Shown: positions 8,492 through 17,376, counted from the stretch's first letter. The stretch: 64,000 nucleotides of DNA from Chryseobacterium sp. FP211-J200 (GCF_001643375.1 NZ_LSHB01000010.1:1-64000), one strand, 5' to 3'. Made by a program: numbers and translations. The notes: generated by a model not told the origin, from the letters alone.

Positions 8492-9167
8492 CAAAAAACC
8501 AAAGCAAACCAACAAGAACAAAATCCTCATTCCGATTGTTGTTCTGGCTTTGATTTTTGTGACGATTGGCGCAGGAATGAGCTATTTCAAAAAGAGTCTT
8601 TTCACCGTGATGAAAGTTCCTGATTTCGAACTGACAAATCAAAACAATCAAAAAATCAGCAACAAAGATATGTTTGGGAAAGTCTATCTGGTAGAGTTTT
8701 TCTTCAGCAAATGCCCAACGATTTGTCCCGTGATGAATTCCAATATGAAACACATCGAGGAAACCATCAATGACAAAAATTTCGGAATCATTTCAATTAG
8801 CATCGACCCGACGAATGACACGCCGGAAGTTTTGAAAAACCACGCCAGAATGCTGGGAACCAAATCTCCCAACTGGCATTTTATAACAGGAAACCGGGAT
8901 TACATCGACCAATTGGCAGATCAGTTCAACATCTATGTCGGCGACAAGGAAGACCAAGCAGAAAGCCTGAACCACAGTGGAATGATTGCGCTCGTGGACC
9001 AAGAAGGAAATCTCCGTTCCAGATTTGATGACAACAATAGCCCAATCTTATACTACTCTGGCTTGAATTATGAAGATAAAGAAGGAAAAACCACTTCACT
9101 CGTCGGCAAATACCATCCCGACAGGGAAAAATTAATAGAAGACATCAGAAAATTACTAAAACAATAA
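8481..9167 (+). CDS. SCO1/SenC-family copper chaperone
   Basis: The 228-residue protein starts best at the ATG at 8481; earlier in-frame ATGs lie deeper inside the YHS gene. It has one N-terminal membrane helix (about 14-35) and a thioredoxin fold. The copper site is FSKCPTICP (C78, C82) with the later histidine in LNHSGM (H165). SCO proteins load copper into the CuA centre of cytochrome oxidase or act as thiol reductants. Overlap with the YHS lipoprotein and the close superoxide dismutase suggests one metal/redox operon. Confidence 0.93.
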   Translation: MRNNKKPKQTNKNKILIPIVVLALIFVTIGAGMSYFKKSLFTVMKVPDFELTNQNNQKISNKDMFGKVYLVEFFFSKCPTICPVMNSNMKHIEETINDKNFGIISISIDPTNDTPEVLKNHARMLGTKSPNWHFITGNRDYIDQLADQFNIYVGDKEDQAESLNHSGMIALVDQEGNLRSRFDDNNSPILYYSGLNYEDKEGKTTSLVGKYHPDREKLIEDIRKLLKQ

Positions 9168-9191
9168 GTTTAATATTTAAATAAAGTTATT

Positions 9192-9860
9192 ATGAAAATC
9201 AAGAAAATATTTCTCGCAACCGCGATATCTGCAGCAACTTTTGCAACGGCACAATTCAAGCAAACACCTTTGCCCTACGCTTACAACGCTTTGGAAGGTT
9301 CGATTGACGCACAAACAATGGAGATCCATTACACAAAACACGCGGCAGCTTACGTTTCCAATTTGAACAAAGCCATCGCTGGAACACCATTGGAAAAAGA
9401 AAGCATCACCAAAATCCTTTCCCACATTTCAAAAGAAAGTCCAGCCGTGAGAAACAACGCCGGCGGACATTACAACCACGAATTGTTCTGGACCGTTTTG
9501 ACGCCTGAGAAAAACACGCAACCATCCGCAAAATTAACGAAAGCCATCAACGAATCTTTTGGAAGTTTGGACGCTTTGAAAGAGAAATTAAGCAAAGCCG
9601 GCGCAGACCGTTTCGGTTCTGGTTGGGCTTGGTTGGTCGTGACGGCTGACAAAAAATTAGCGGTAACTTCCAGCGGAAATCAGGACAATCCATTGATGGA
9701 TATTGCCGAAGTCAAAGGAACGCCAATTTTAGGCATCGATGTTTGGGAACACGCCTATTACCTTAAATATCAAAACAAAAGAGCCGATTATTTGACTGCA
9801 TTCTGGAACGTGACCAACTGGAAAGAAGTGAGCAAACGCTACGAAGAAGCTACAAAATAA
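9192..9860 (+). CDS. Exported Fe/Mn superoxide dismutase
   Basis: The 222-residue protein is an iron/manganese superoxide dismutase preceded by a signal peptide of about 20 residues (ending ATFATAQ). The metal ligands are all present: H46 (MEIHYTKH), H96 (GHYNHELFW), D183 and H187 ([10 protein letters not shown]). A periplasmic location would detoxify superoxide produced outside the cytoplasm. It lies 24 bases after SCO and 7 bases before the second CNGKC gene, so these are almost certainly cotranscribed. Iron versus manganese preference cannot be fixed from the sequence. Confidence 0.93.
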   Translation: MKIKKIFLATAISAATFATAQFKQTPLPYAYNALEGSIDAQTMEIHYTKHAAAYVSNLNKAIAGTPLEKESITKILSHISKESPAVRNNAGGHYNHELFWTVLTPEKNTQPSAKLTKAINESFGSLDALKEKLSKAGADRFGSGWAWLVVTADKKLAVTSSGNQDNPLMDIAEVKGTPILGIDVWEHAYYLKYQNKRADYLTAFWNVTNWKEVSKRYEEATK

Positions 9861-9867
9861 TCCCTGC

Positions 9868-10233
9868 TTGAAATTAATTTGCAACATATTCCTCATCCTT
9901 TATCTGGTGTGCAAACCCGCATTTCCACTGGCGGAATATGTTGTAAATTATAATCAAATCCAGGTACTGTGCGTCAACAAAGCGCGACCAGAACTCAATT
10001 GCAACGGAAAATGCTACCTCGGAAAAGAACTCGCAAAATCCAACGAATCCGATTCTTCGCCACTTTCCAAAGGCAAAAACCAGGTCCAAAAAGTATTGGA
10101 CTTTTACATTCCGACTGAGATTTTCAAAGCCTCGATCGAGAACAATTTCTCCCTCCCAAACCTGACTTTCACGTACAAAACAGGTTACACATTCCTCTTT
10201 CTGAAACACATTTTCAGACCTCCAATTTTTTAG
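9868..10233 (+). CDS. CNGKC mini-protein, second copy
   Basis: The 121-residue protein starts with TTG 7 bases after the sod stop. It parallels the gene at 7777: hydrophobic N-terminus, AEYVVNYNQ matching DYAVNYDF, then C35-x9-C45-x3-C49 in LCVNKARPELNCNGKCYLGKEL, and an aromatic tail ending IFRPPIF. Two additional cysteines (C5, C15) lie in the N-terminal helix. The pair flanks the YHS-SCO-SOD genes, so a shared periplasmic metal or thiol function is a reasonable inference. I do not know a characterised member. Confidence 0.75.
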   Translation: MKLICNIFLILYLVCKPAFPLAEYVVNYNQIQVLCVNKARPELNCNGKCYLGKELAKSNESDSSPLSKGKNQVQKVLDFYIPTEIFKASIENNFSLPNLTFTYKTGYTFLFLKHIFRPPIF

Positions 10234-10244
10234 TTGAACATATT

Positions 10245-10395
10245 AATTTGGGCGATTCCCTCTCCAACGCTAAGGCCTTGGCTCGGGTCGGGCTGTCCGC
10301 TACTATCTTTTTGTCTTATCACATTGAGGCTATAAACGACGTTTGGTCAAAAGACAAAAAGGATATCCGCTACCATCCCTATCGCGGGATTCGGC
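10245..10395. repeat. Intergenic inverted-repeat element
   Basis: After the second CNGKC gene there is an unusually GC-rich block. It has an inverted repeat (TATCTTTTTGTCTTAT at 10304-10319 against AAAAGACAAAAAGGATA near 10349-10365), a repeated TCCGCTA word at 10296 and 10366, and an ATCCC/GGGAT hairpin at 10375-10390. An open frame crosses it but its composition is not protein-like. It resembles the intergenic repeats common in Chryseobacterium genomes; an RNA element or a former mobile element is possible. Confidence 0.5.
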
Positions 10396-10455
10396 ATAAA
10401 ATCAACGATTCAACTAAAAAATCATTATTGTCCAATAAAATTACAATACAATTAT

Positions 10456-10610
10456 CAGGTCGCTCTTCTAGAGCTTTAATTCTATCGATATCTATTTGCT
10501 ATTAACAGTTCGCTTCTAACGAAGCTTTGCAAAGTCCCATCGGGACGTACTGTTAGTAGAAAAAAAAAGAAGTCCCAAAAACAAAGCTCCATAGGAGCGG
10601 ACTGTTAATT
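10456..10610. repeat. Cluster of short palindromic repeats
   Basis: This holds CAGGTCGC followed by a GCTC/GAGC hairpin (10456-10475). A 53-bp element framed by TAACAGT (10503) and ACTGTTA (10549) contains GCTTC/GAAGC, CTTTGCAAAG and GTCCC/GGGAC hairpins. GCTCCATAGGAGC with a following ACTGTTAA (10586-10609) completes the cluster. Related units occur near 24.63, 45.34, 45.42, 46.51 and 46.59 kb. With the element at 10245 they fill the gap before the MbnP-like gene. Confidence 0.65.
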
Positions 10611-10677
10611 TATCCTATAAACATTGAGTTCTTCAATTTGTTTATATTTTTTTACGGACAACCATAAAAAAAATCAT

Positions 10678-11505
10678 ATGAAAATCTATAAATTTTTATC
10701 ATTATTCCTTATTGTAATTAATTTAATTACCATTTCATCTTGTTCCAATAATGATGACGACGAAATTCAAAACACAGAACCCGGAAACCTCCAGCTCAAA
10801 TTCGAAAACGGATTCAACAATCTTGGAAATATCGTCCTAAATCAAACCACGCAAACTTCATCAAACGGGCAAAAACACCAATTTTCCACGTTGAAATATG
10901 TCATCAGCAACATCTCCCTCATCGATGAAAACGGCAACGAGTTCAAATACAATTACAACAATCCCGACAAAGGCGCATTCGTCATCAACCAAGCCGAGGC
11001 AAAAGGCGGAATCGTTTACGCTAACCTCACAGAGATCCCAAAAGGGAATTACAAGAAAATCAAACTCGGATTGGGAATCAGCCCAACTGCTTACTTGATT
11101 GGGCAAGACGGACAAGGCATTTTCTGGGACAAAGCCAAACAAGAAGGAATGGCTTGGTCGTGGTCAGCCGGTTACATTTTCGCAAAGCTCGAAGGGAAAT
11201 ATGGAACTTCATCAGCCGACACAGAATTTATGAACCATACCGGAAATATGGGCGATACCACAGTCAACGGAACTGCAGACCTCTACCGAGAAGTCGTTTT
11301 GGATTTGCCAACAACCGCAAGAGTAAGCAAAGAAATCACGCCATCGATTCATATTCTGGCAGACTTCAATCAATATCTGAGTGGACAAACCGCTTTGACC
11401 ATGACCCAAGCCAACCAAATGGCGATGGGAAGTAGTCCGCATCTGGTGAGTGTCAGCAACAACTTGATCCAAATGTTCAAAGTTGACCACGTTCATAATG
11501 ATTAA
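10678..11505 (+). CDS. MbnP-like metal-binding lipoprotein
   Basis: The protein (275 residues from the ATG at 10678) is a lipoprotein (lipobox in TISSCSNNDDDE). It matches the MbnP-type beta-sandwich family: GNLQLKFENGFN at the start, then LKYVISNISLIDENGN, KGNYKKIKLGLGI and MAWSWSAGYIFAKLEG. MbnP proteins are periplasmic partners of the di-heme enzyme MbnH, which oxidises a tryptophan on MbnP and links to copper. Here the MbnH-like gene follows with an 8-base overlap, strongly supporting the pair. An in-frame start at 10624 is less likely because it would place the signal peptide internally. Confidence 0.82.
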   Translation: MKIYKFLSLFLIVINLITISSCSNNDDDEIQNTEPGNLQLKFENGFNNLGNIVLNQTTQTSSNGQKHQFSTLKYVISNISLIDENGNEFKYNYNNPDKGAFVINQAEAKGGIVYANLTEIPKGNYKKIKLGLGISPTAYLIGQDGQGIFWDKAKQEGMAWSWSAGYIFAKLEGKYGTSSADTEFMNHTGNMGDTTVNGTADLYREVVLDLPTTARVSKEITPSIHILADFNQYLSGQTALTMTQANQMAMGSSPHLVSVSNNLIQMFKVDHVHND

Positions 11506-12574
11506 TCCATTTCAACAATTCCAGAGAGGACGATTGCGTTCTCTTTGGATTTTTCTTGTTTTAATTTCATCAATTTTAACGTCTTGTTCTAATGAAATCG
11601 AAGGCGAAGTTTTCGAGGAAGACAAAGCGTACAATCTGGAAATTCCGACTTATTTTCCGGCTTTGGCTTTTGATACAGAGAAAAATCCGGTCACAGTCAA
11701 TGGCGTTGCGCTGGGAAAGAAATTATTTTATGATGGAAAATTATCCCGAAACAATACGATTTCCTGTGGATTTTGTCACATTCAGGAATATGCTTTCACG
11801 CACCACGGACATTCAGTCAGTCACGGCATCGATGATAAATTGGGAATGCGAAATGCGCCTGCGATTCAAAATATGGCTTGGCTGAAAAATTATACCTGGG
11901 ACGGCGTGAGTCATAATCTGGATGAACGTTCATTAGTGCCAATCACGACAGATTTTGAAATGGACAGTTCGATTCCGGAAGTGATTTCGAAGTTAAGTGC
12001 GGATTCGAATTACAAGAAAATGTTCAAGTCGGCTTTTGGCGACGAGAATATTAATGGCGAAAGAATTTTGAAAGCTTTGTCGCAGTTTATGGTTACAATG
12101 GTTTCAGCGGATTCCAAATACGACCAAGTTAAAAATGGAAAAGCGAGTTTTACGAATCAAGAATCTCAGGGAAAAACTTTATTCGAAAACAAATGCTCGA
12201 GTTGCCATTCAGGCGAATTATTCACGGATGAAAGTTACCGAAACACAGGAATGTATTACAATTCGCAGTATGATGACCGCGGACGATATCGTGTGACTTT
12301 GGACTGGAATGACAATATGAAATTCCGGGTTCCAAGTTTGAGAAACGTCGAATTGACCGCGCCTTATATGCACGACGGAAGATTTTATTCTTTGGATGCA
12401 GTTCTCAATTTCTACTCCGATAATGTAGAAAATCAACCAAATCTTGACCCGATTTTGAAACAAAACGGACATATTGGAATTGCGATGACAAGTTTGGAAA
12501 AACAATACATCATTGCTTTCCTGAAAACCTTGACAGACCAGAATTTCATCAAAAACAAAAAATTTGCAGAATAA
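11498..12574 (+). CDS. Di-heme MbnH/MauG-like peroxidase-family lipoprotein
   Basis: The 358-residue protein begins at the ATG at 11498, overlapping the upstream gene. It has a lipoprotein signal (SSILTSCSNE, C30) and two c-type haem motifs: CGFCH at residues 90-94 and CSSCH at 233-237. Adjacent segments (LGKKLFYDGKLSRN, GMRNAPAIQN, FRVPSLRNV, PYMHDGRF) are typical of bacterial di-haem cytochrome c peroxidases and the MauG/MbnH branch. The MbnP partner upstream argues for modification of that lipoprotein rather than plain peroxide removal. Maturation needs the cytochrome c system elsewhere. Confidence 0.88.
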   Translation: MINPFQQFQRGRLRSLWIFLVLISSILTSCSNEIEGEVFEEDKAYNLEIPTYFPALAFDTEKNPVTVNGVALGKKLFYDGKLSRNNTISCGFCHIQEYAFTHHGHSVSHGIDDKLGMRNAPAIQNMAWLKNYTWDGVSHNLDERSLVPITTDFEMDSSIPEVISKLSADSNYKKMFKSAFGDENINGERILKALSQFMVTMVSADSKYDQVKNGKASFTNQESQGKTLFENKCSSCHSGELFTDESYRNTGMYYNSQYDDRGRYRVTLDWNDNMKFRVPSLRNVELTAPYMHDGRFYSLDAVLNFYSDNVENQPNLDPILKQNGHIGIAMTSLEKQYIIAFLKTLTDQNFIKNKKFAE

Positions 12575-13524
12575 TGAAGAAGCTTATTTTAATTTTACTT
12601 TTAATTCTTAATATTTCAATCTCAGCGATTGAGAAAGACAGTCTTTATATTCCGAAATATGATACTCAGAATCTTTTGAACACTCAGGAATTCTTTTGTG
12701 ATGCTTGTAGCTGTGCGGCGGGAAATGGTTCTTCCGGCTTTGAATCTTTGTTGAATCCACAATTCATCGGCATCAAATATTTTGCGCAACATTACAAAGC
12801 GAAAGAAAATCTCTTCACGAACGACTTGACGCAAGACCAATATTTCAATACAATTCAAATCTGGGGAAAGATTCCGATTACGGAAAAATTAAGTGTTTAT
12901 GGAAGTTTGCCGTTTCAGTTTTACGAGAAAAAGACTTTGCAAGGCGATATCAGAATCAATGGAATTGGTGATGCGAGTTTGATGGGAATTTATCAAATCC
13001 TTAATTCTAAAAATACGTTTCATCAATTGAATGGCGGTTTTGGTGTGAAAATTCCGATTGGGAAATTTGATGAGAGAGGAATTACGGGTGTAAATCCAAG
13101 TTTTCAGTTGGGAACGGGAAGTTGGGATTATCAGCTGGCCATTAATTATAAATTTCAGAAAAATCTTTTCGCACTGCTCATCAATACAGATTATACCATT
13201 AAAACTGAAAATAAAAAACAGTATCAATTTGGGAATCAATGGAATTATGCTTTGACTGGATTCCAGAGGATTTGGAGAAATGAGAATAGTATTATTTCAG
13301 GAAAATTGGGTTTGCAAGGCGAAGTTTACGATTGGAACAAACAGTTTGGCGAAGTGATGCCTAGAACCGCCGGAAGCGCGCTTTATGGGAAAATCGGTTT
13401 CGAAGCTTCTTATAAAAAATGGAGCATCGGAAGTGAAATGATGTTGCCGGCTTACACGAATCTGGCAAGTGGTGATATTGAGGCTAAATCAAGATTTGGG
13501 TTATTTGTTAATTTTGGAATTTGA
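12574..13524 (+). CDS. Outer-membrane beta-barrel/transporter-like protein of the MbnPH locus
   Basis: The ATG overlaps the preceding stop by one base (TAATG), so it is the third gene of the operon. The 316-residue product has a signal peptide of about 18 residues. An EFFCDACSCAAG segment near the mature N-terminus carries three cysteines, and the rest alternates like beta strands, ending in FGLFVNFGI as outer-membrane barrels do. The cysteine cluster could bind metal. It may move copper or another metal handled by the two upstream lipoproteins; this is inferred from context. Confidence 0.7.
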   Translation: MKKLILILLLILNISISAIEKDSLYIPKYDTQNLLNTQEFFCDACSCAAGNGSSGFESLLNPQFIGIKYFAQHYKAKENLFTNDLTQDQYFNTIQIWGKIPITEKLSVYGSLPFQFYEKKTLQGDIRINGIGDASLMGIYQILNSKNTFHQLNGGFGVKIPIGKFDERGITGVNPSFQLGTGSWDYQLAINYKFQKNLFALLINTDYTIKTENKKQYQFGNQWNYALTGFQRIWRNENSIISGKLGLQGEVYDWNKQFGEVMPRTAGSALYGKIGFEASYKKWSIGSEMMLPAYTNLASGDIEAKSRFGLFVNFGI

Positions 13525-13534
13525 TGATTTAATA

Positions 13535-13570
13535 AAAAAAGGAGGCGCTTATAAAAAGTTCCTCCTTTTG
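13535..13570. terminator. Bidirectional terminator between convergent genes
   Basis: AAAAGGAGG at 13537-13545 pairs with CCTCCTTTT at 13561-13569, with A- and T-runs on both sides. It separates the plus-strand MbnPH operon from the minus-strand outer-membrane gene. Confidence 0.8.
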
Positions 13571-13584
13571 TAATATAAATTAAA

Positions 13585-14814
13585 TTAATTGATGTAGCGT
13601 TTGGTAAACCATTTATCCAGAAAATCGATGCTGATGTTGAGCATATGATAATTCTCTTTGATGGCAATATTGCTGAAGGCACCGCGTTTTCCGTAACCGT
13701 AACCAATGTTCAAAACTATTTTGCTCATCGGAACGCCAACACCAAAGGTTGCTTCCAATTTGTTGATTTCCCGATTATTGACTTTATAATATCCTGTGTC
13801 ATAGTTGAGACCGAAACGGTAGATCAAAGCTTCGGAAACGTTTGTCGGATTTTTCTTTTCCGGAAGAAGTTCGAAGCCCAGACCGTAGACATTTTGGTTG
13901 TAATATTTCTCATTTGTGATCGTTTTTTTAACCTCGCTCCACTTACTTTGGGTGTAATCAAAACTGAAACGGTATCTGTCATTTTTCAAAACACTGACTC
14001 CAATTCCCATTTCCAACGGCAATGCAGAATCTTTGGAAGAAAGTTTTGTTGTGATGCTATTTGTGTAATCTTTATTTTCTGAGTAGACACTTTCGCCTTT
14101 CGCATTCAGATTACTTTTGAAATTGACAATCGCGCCCAGAGTTAATTGGAATCTTTCTTTAGCAAAATATTTATTAAACTGCGTTCCCAGACCGTAGCTG
14201 AAACCTGTGTATCTAATATTTCTGCTGATTTCCAAGACAGAAGTTGTGGTAATTGTCTCCACTCTACTGATGGTCCCAAAGTTATTTTTCACCTTTCCAC
14301 CGACGCTCCAATTGTTATTGATCTTATAACCTGCTGTGACTCCAAGATTTGTAATGCCGCCGCTACCTTCATAGGTAATTGGATATGTGCCGGAAGTCCC
14401 TTCGATTGGAATGGTGGAAACAAATTTATAATCTGACGAAGTTGTAGGCTGAACGCTTGCGCCAATAGAAACTCTATTGGAAATCCTCATTGCTAAACCT
14501 AAGTTTGTAAAATTCCCATTGATGCGTTTGTCCTTACCCTGATTGCTAGAGATATTATCATATTTCAAAGTTCCGCCGACATCATAAATGACATTTTGCG
14601 ACCCGATAGTCGTGATGGATGCTGGATTTTTGGAATTGATATAATCCGGAGATTCGAGAGCAATTCCCGTATTTCCCAACGAAATATTCCTCGCATTGTC
14701 AACATTATTGAAAGTTCCAATCCCGAAATATGAATAAGGCGAAGAATCCTGCGCTTCTAATTTCTGTGTGAAAACCACTGCAAAAATTATGATGATTTTA
14801 ATTTTCTGATACAT
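13585..14814 (-). CDS. Outer-membrane barrel protein downstream of DUF4270
   Basis: The 409-residue protein has a signal peptide (cleavage after about residue 21, LEAQ). It starts with SPYSYFGIGTFNNVDNARNISLGNTGIAL, a pattern seen in flavobacterial outer-membrane proteins of the PorV/FadL-like type. Repeated amphipathic strands follow. It is encoded 10 bases after a DUF4270 lipoprotein gene, a pairing common in flavobacteria. It may be a surface or secretion-associated barrel; function unknown. Confidence 0.75.
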   Translation of the reverse strand: MYQKIKIIIIFAVVFTQKLEAQDSSPYSYFGIGTFNNVDNARNISLGNTGIALESPDYINSKNPASITTIGSQNVIYDVGGTLKYDNISSNQGKDKRINGNFTNLGLAMRISNRVSIGASVQPTTSSDYKFVSTIPIEGTSGTYPITYEGSGGITNLGVTAGYKINNNWSVGGKVKNNFGTISRVETITTTSVLEISRNIRYTGFSYGLGTQFNKYFAKERFQLTLGAIVNFKSNLNAKGESVYSENKDYTNSITTKLSSKDSALPLEMGIGVSVLKNDRYRFSFDYTQSKWSEVKKTITNEKYYNQNVYGLGFELLPEKKNPTNVSEALIYRFGLNYDTGYYKVNNREINKLEATFGVGVPMSKIVLNIGYGYGKRGAFSNIAIKENYHMLNISIDFLDKWFTKRYIN

Positions 14815-14824
14815 AAATTCTTGA

Positions 14825-16168
14825 TTAATAGCCTAAGATGTAAAGCTTGAGTTTAGCCGGATTAGTAGAATTTTTTGGGTCTCCAAAAACTGTTTTTCCC
14901 GAGAGTACATCTGTGTAAGATGACGGATAGATCAAAACATTATAGTTGGATGTGGCTGTCTCGGAAAGGATCGTATTGACGTAACTCAACAATGAAAAGC
15001 TGTATCCATAATCACTTTGAAACTCACTCGTGTCGGTCAAACTGGATGTGATCTCTGTCGCACCATCGGTTTCTACGAAAGTAGAGATGATGTTGTTCTT
15101 TCTGTCTCCCAGATAATAATGCATCACCTTAGGATTATAAAACTGATCAGAATAATAGCCAGCAACAGGACTTAATGAAAGATCTGCACTGATGATCCAA
15201 TAGTTGGTGTAAAGATTTTTCAACGTTTTGACATATGGGATCTCGACCTTGGTGTAAACGCCAATTCCCGCCATCAGATAAGTTCTATTTCCCAAATTCT
15301 TGGACTCAATAGGATTGCTTGGCGTAAGTCCTGAAAGGTCGGAGTTACTAAAATCGCTTTTTATTTTGTTGTATTGATAGGTTGAGCTAGGATTGAGGTC
15401 AAGTGTATATTTGATTTCTTCTGTTCCGTTTACCGAAGCTGTGTGGTAATACATTCGGACAACATTCGAGACTTTTTCTTTGGTCGTATTGCTGATCTGG
15501 GCTTCGTAAGACGAATTGATCCCAAAACGCAACATCGCATTATTATCAGAAGAAGGTACCAGCGCCAAACCTTTGTAGAAATTAAGGAAATATTCCTGAC
15601 TGGTCGCATCTTTGGTTTTCAGCAGGTTGAAGACGTTCTGCCCGTACGATTGATCTAACTTTATTCTCACAAAACTACTATCTGTATTTGGTCTTGGAAG
15701 AAACTCGGCACTTCCAATTGACGCGGAAGAATATTTGAGGTCGCTGTTGTTATAAAGATAACCGCTATTCAGTTTGATCCTGTCCGTCATTGGATGAACA
15801 TCGAGTTTAAAGGTCTTGAGCGTGTCGCCATAATAAAAATCATTATTGGTTAGATACATCACGATAGAATCGAAAACGACATTGGTGGTAGCTGCCAAAG
15901 AATAGCTCGCTGGCGTGAGCTCAAACATCGATGCAGAGTTGACAGTTCCAAAAGTGTGATCCTTGATATTCCCAACCATTATGGCGCTTTGCCCAGACGT
16001 GATCACAGAATCCTTCATGATTGTCGACATCCTGAGTGTCAGCGTATCGATCATCGCAACTTTGGATTGCGCAGACATCAGGGAGTTTCCTACTTCATAG
16101 GTGTTGCTTTCTCTTTCACAGGAAAATAAAAGGAGGATTACAGCACACAACAATACATATTTGTACAT
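14825..16168 (-). CDS. DUF4270 lipoprotein
   Basis: The 447-residue protein has a lipobox (LLLFSCERE, C17) and then SNTYEVGNSLMSAQSKVAMIDTLTLRMSTIMKDSV, the recognisable start of DUF4270 proteins. The remainder is serine/threonine- and beta-rich with no catalytic motif. DUF4270 proteins are restricted to Bacteroidota and lie next to outer-membrane or carbohydrate genes. It is the first gene of a pair with the barrel protein downstream. Confidence 0.85.
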   Translation of the reverse strand: MYKYVLLCAVILLLFSCERESNTYEVGNSLMSAQSKVAMIDTLTLRMSTIMKDSVITSGQSAIMVGNIKDHTFGTVNSASMFELTPASYSLAATTNVVFDSIVMYLTNNDFYYGDTLKTFKLDVHPMTDRIKLNSGYLYNNSDLKYSSASIGSAEFLPRPNTDSSFVRIKLDQSYGQNVFNLLKTKDATSQEYFLNFYKGLALVPSSDNNAMLRFGINSSYEAQISNTTKEKVSNVVRMYYHTASVNGTEEIKYTLDLNPSSTYQYNKIKSDFSNSDLSGLTPSNPIESKNLGNRTYLMAGIGVYTKVEIPYVKTLKNLYTNYWIISADLSLSPVAGYYSDQFYNPKVMHYYLGDRKNNIISTFVETDGATEITSSLTDTSEFQSDYGYSFSLLSYVNTILSETATSNYNVLIYPSSYTDVLSGKTVFGDPKNSTNPAKLKLYILGY

Positions 16169-16392
16169 TTTTTTCTGTAAACATACGTTGTGAGAATACT
16201 TGAGCTAAAATATTTTCTTCCCTTCCCGCTTAGTTTTCGACAATCCAGGTCTTTGTGTAGACCGATCTGGTTTTAAAGAATTAATGTCAAAGCATCGAAA
16301 CAATCAAACAGTTTAACGACAAAAAATGCGTGTTCGTCTAAAAAATTTTCAAATGCCCTCGGAATGGGATTCATTTGCATCAAAAAATAAGA

Positions 16393-17376
16393 ATGGACAA
16401 AAAACTTTCGGTTTTGATGCTTGCTCTTGCAGGGATGTTTTTATTATCAAGCTGTAATAATGACGATGATGATGATGAGTTGGTAGGAAACTGGGTAAGA
16501 GTTTCCGATCTGGATGGTAAACCACGTTCCAATGCTTCCGCTTTTGTGGTGAATGGCAAAGGATATTTAACCGGAGGCTACGATGGCGAATATTATTACA
16601 ACGACCTTTGGAGCTATGACCCGGACGCCAATTCCTGGACACAGAAAGCAGATTTTCCGGGCGTGAAGAGAAGTTCGGCCGTTGGATTTGCGACCACCTC
16701 TTTCGGCTATGTCGGAACAGGCTATGATGGACTCAACAAGCTAAAGGACTTCTACAAATATGACCCAACATCCAATTCTTGGAGTCAAATACAGGATTTC
16801 CCTGGCACAGAAAGATATGCAGCGTTGGCTTTTGGCGTTGGCAACAAAGGATTTGTAGGAACAGGTTATGACGGAAGCGAGTTGAAGGATTTCTACAAAT
16901 ATGACGAATCTACTTCTGCGTGGACCAACATCGTAAGTCTTGGTGGTGCCAAAAGAAGAGACGGTGCAGCATTCGTGATCAATGGGATAGCATACGTCGG
17001 ATTTGGGACCAACAATGGAAGTCTAGTTTCAGATTTCTGGGCATTTGATCCTTCTGCGGAAACCTGGACCAGAAAAGCAGATACAAGCAACGATGACGAT
17101 ACTCAAAACAGATCTTCCCCGGCAGCGTTTGCAGCAAATGGTCTAGGATATGTTTCCACAGGATCAGTGAGTGGCGTTTCCAACACCACTTGGGAGTACA
17201 GCCCATACACAGATGATTGGACGGAGAGAACCAATTTCCAGGGATCTTCCAGAGAGAGTGCAGTTGCTTTTTCATTTGAAACCTATGGTTATGTTTTGAC
17301 AGGAAACAGCGGTTCTTCTTACTTTGATGACATCTGGGTCTTCCACCCAACAGAAGCTGACAATGATGATGACTAG
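16393..17376 (+). CDS. Kelch-repeat lipoprotein
   Basis: The 327-residue protein (ATG at 16393) is a lipoprotein (MFLLSSCNNDDDDDE). It is built of about six kelch repeats of roughly 45-50 residues, each with a GYV(G/S)TG or GYLTGG turn and a DLWSYDPDANSW-like strand, making a beta-propeller. The aspartate-rich linker after the lipid site and the acidic C-terminus (ADNDDD) are notable. It overlaps the DUF4907 gene and lies just before a two-component pair. It is probably a surface or periplasmic ligand-binding propeller. Confidence 0.88.
   Translation: MDKKLSVLMLALAGMFLLSSCNNDDDDDELVGNWVRVSDLDGKPRSNASAFVVNGKGYLTGGYDGEYYYNDLWSYDPDANSWTQKADFPGVKRSSAVGFATTSFGYVGTGYDGLNKLKDFYKYDPTSNSWSQIQDFPGTERYAALAFGVGNKGFVGTGYDGSELKDFYKYDESTSAWTNIVSLGGAKRRDGAAFVINGIAYVGFGTNNGSLVSDFWAFDPSAETWTRKADTSNDDDTQNRSSPAAFAANGLGYVSTGSVSGVSNTTWEYSPYTDDWTERTNFQGSSRESAVAFSFETYGYVLTGNSGSSYFDDIWVFHPTEADNDDD

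Noticed and set aside
10248-10505. 85-residue open frame in the intergenic repeats
   Set aside because: It lies entirely in inverted repeats, has no recognisable domain, and has a composition unlike neighbouring proteins.
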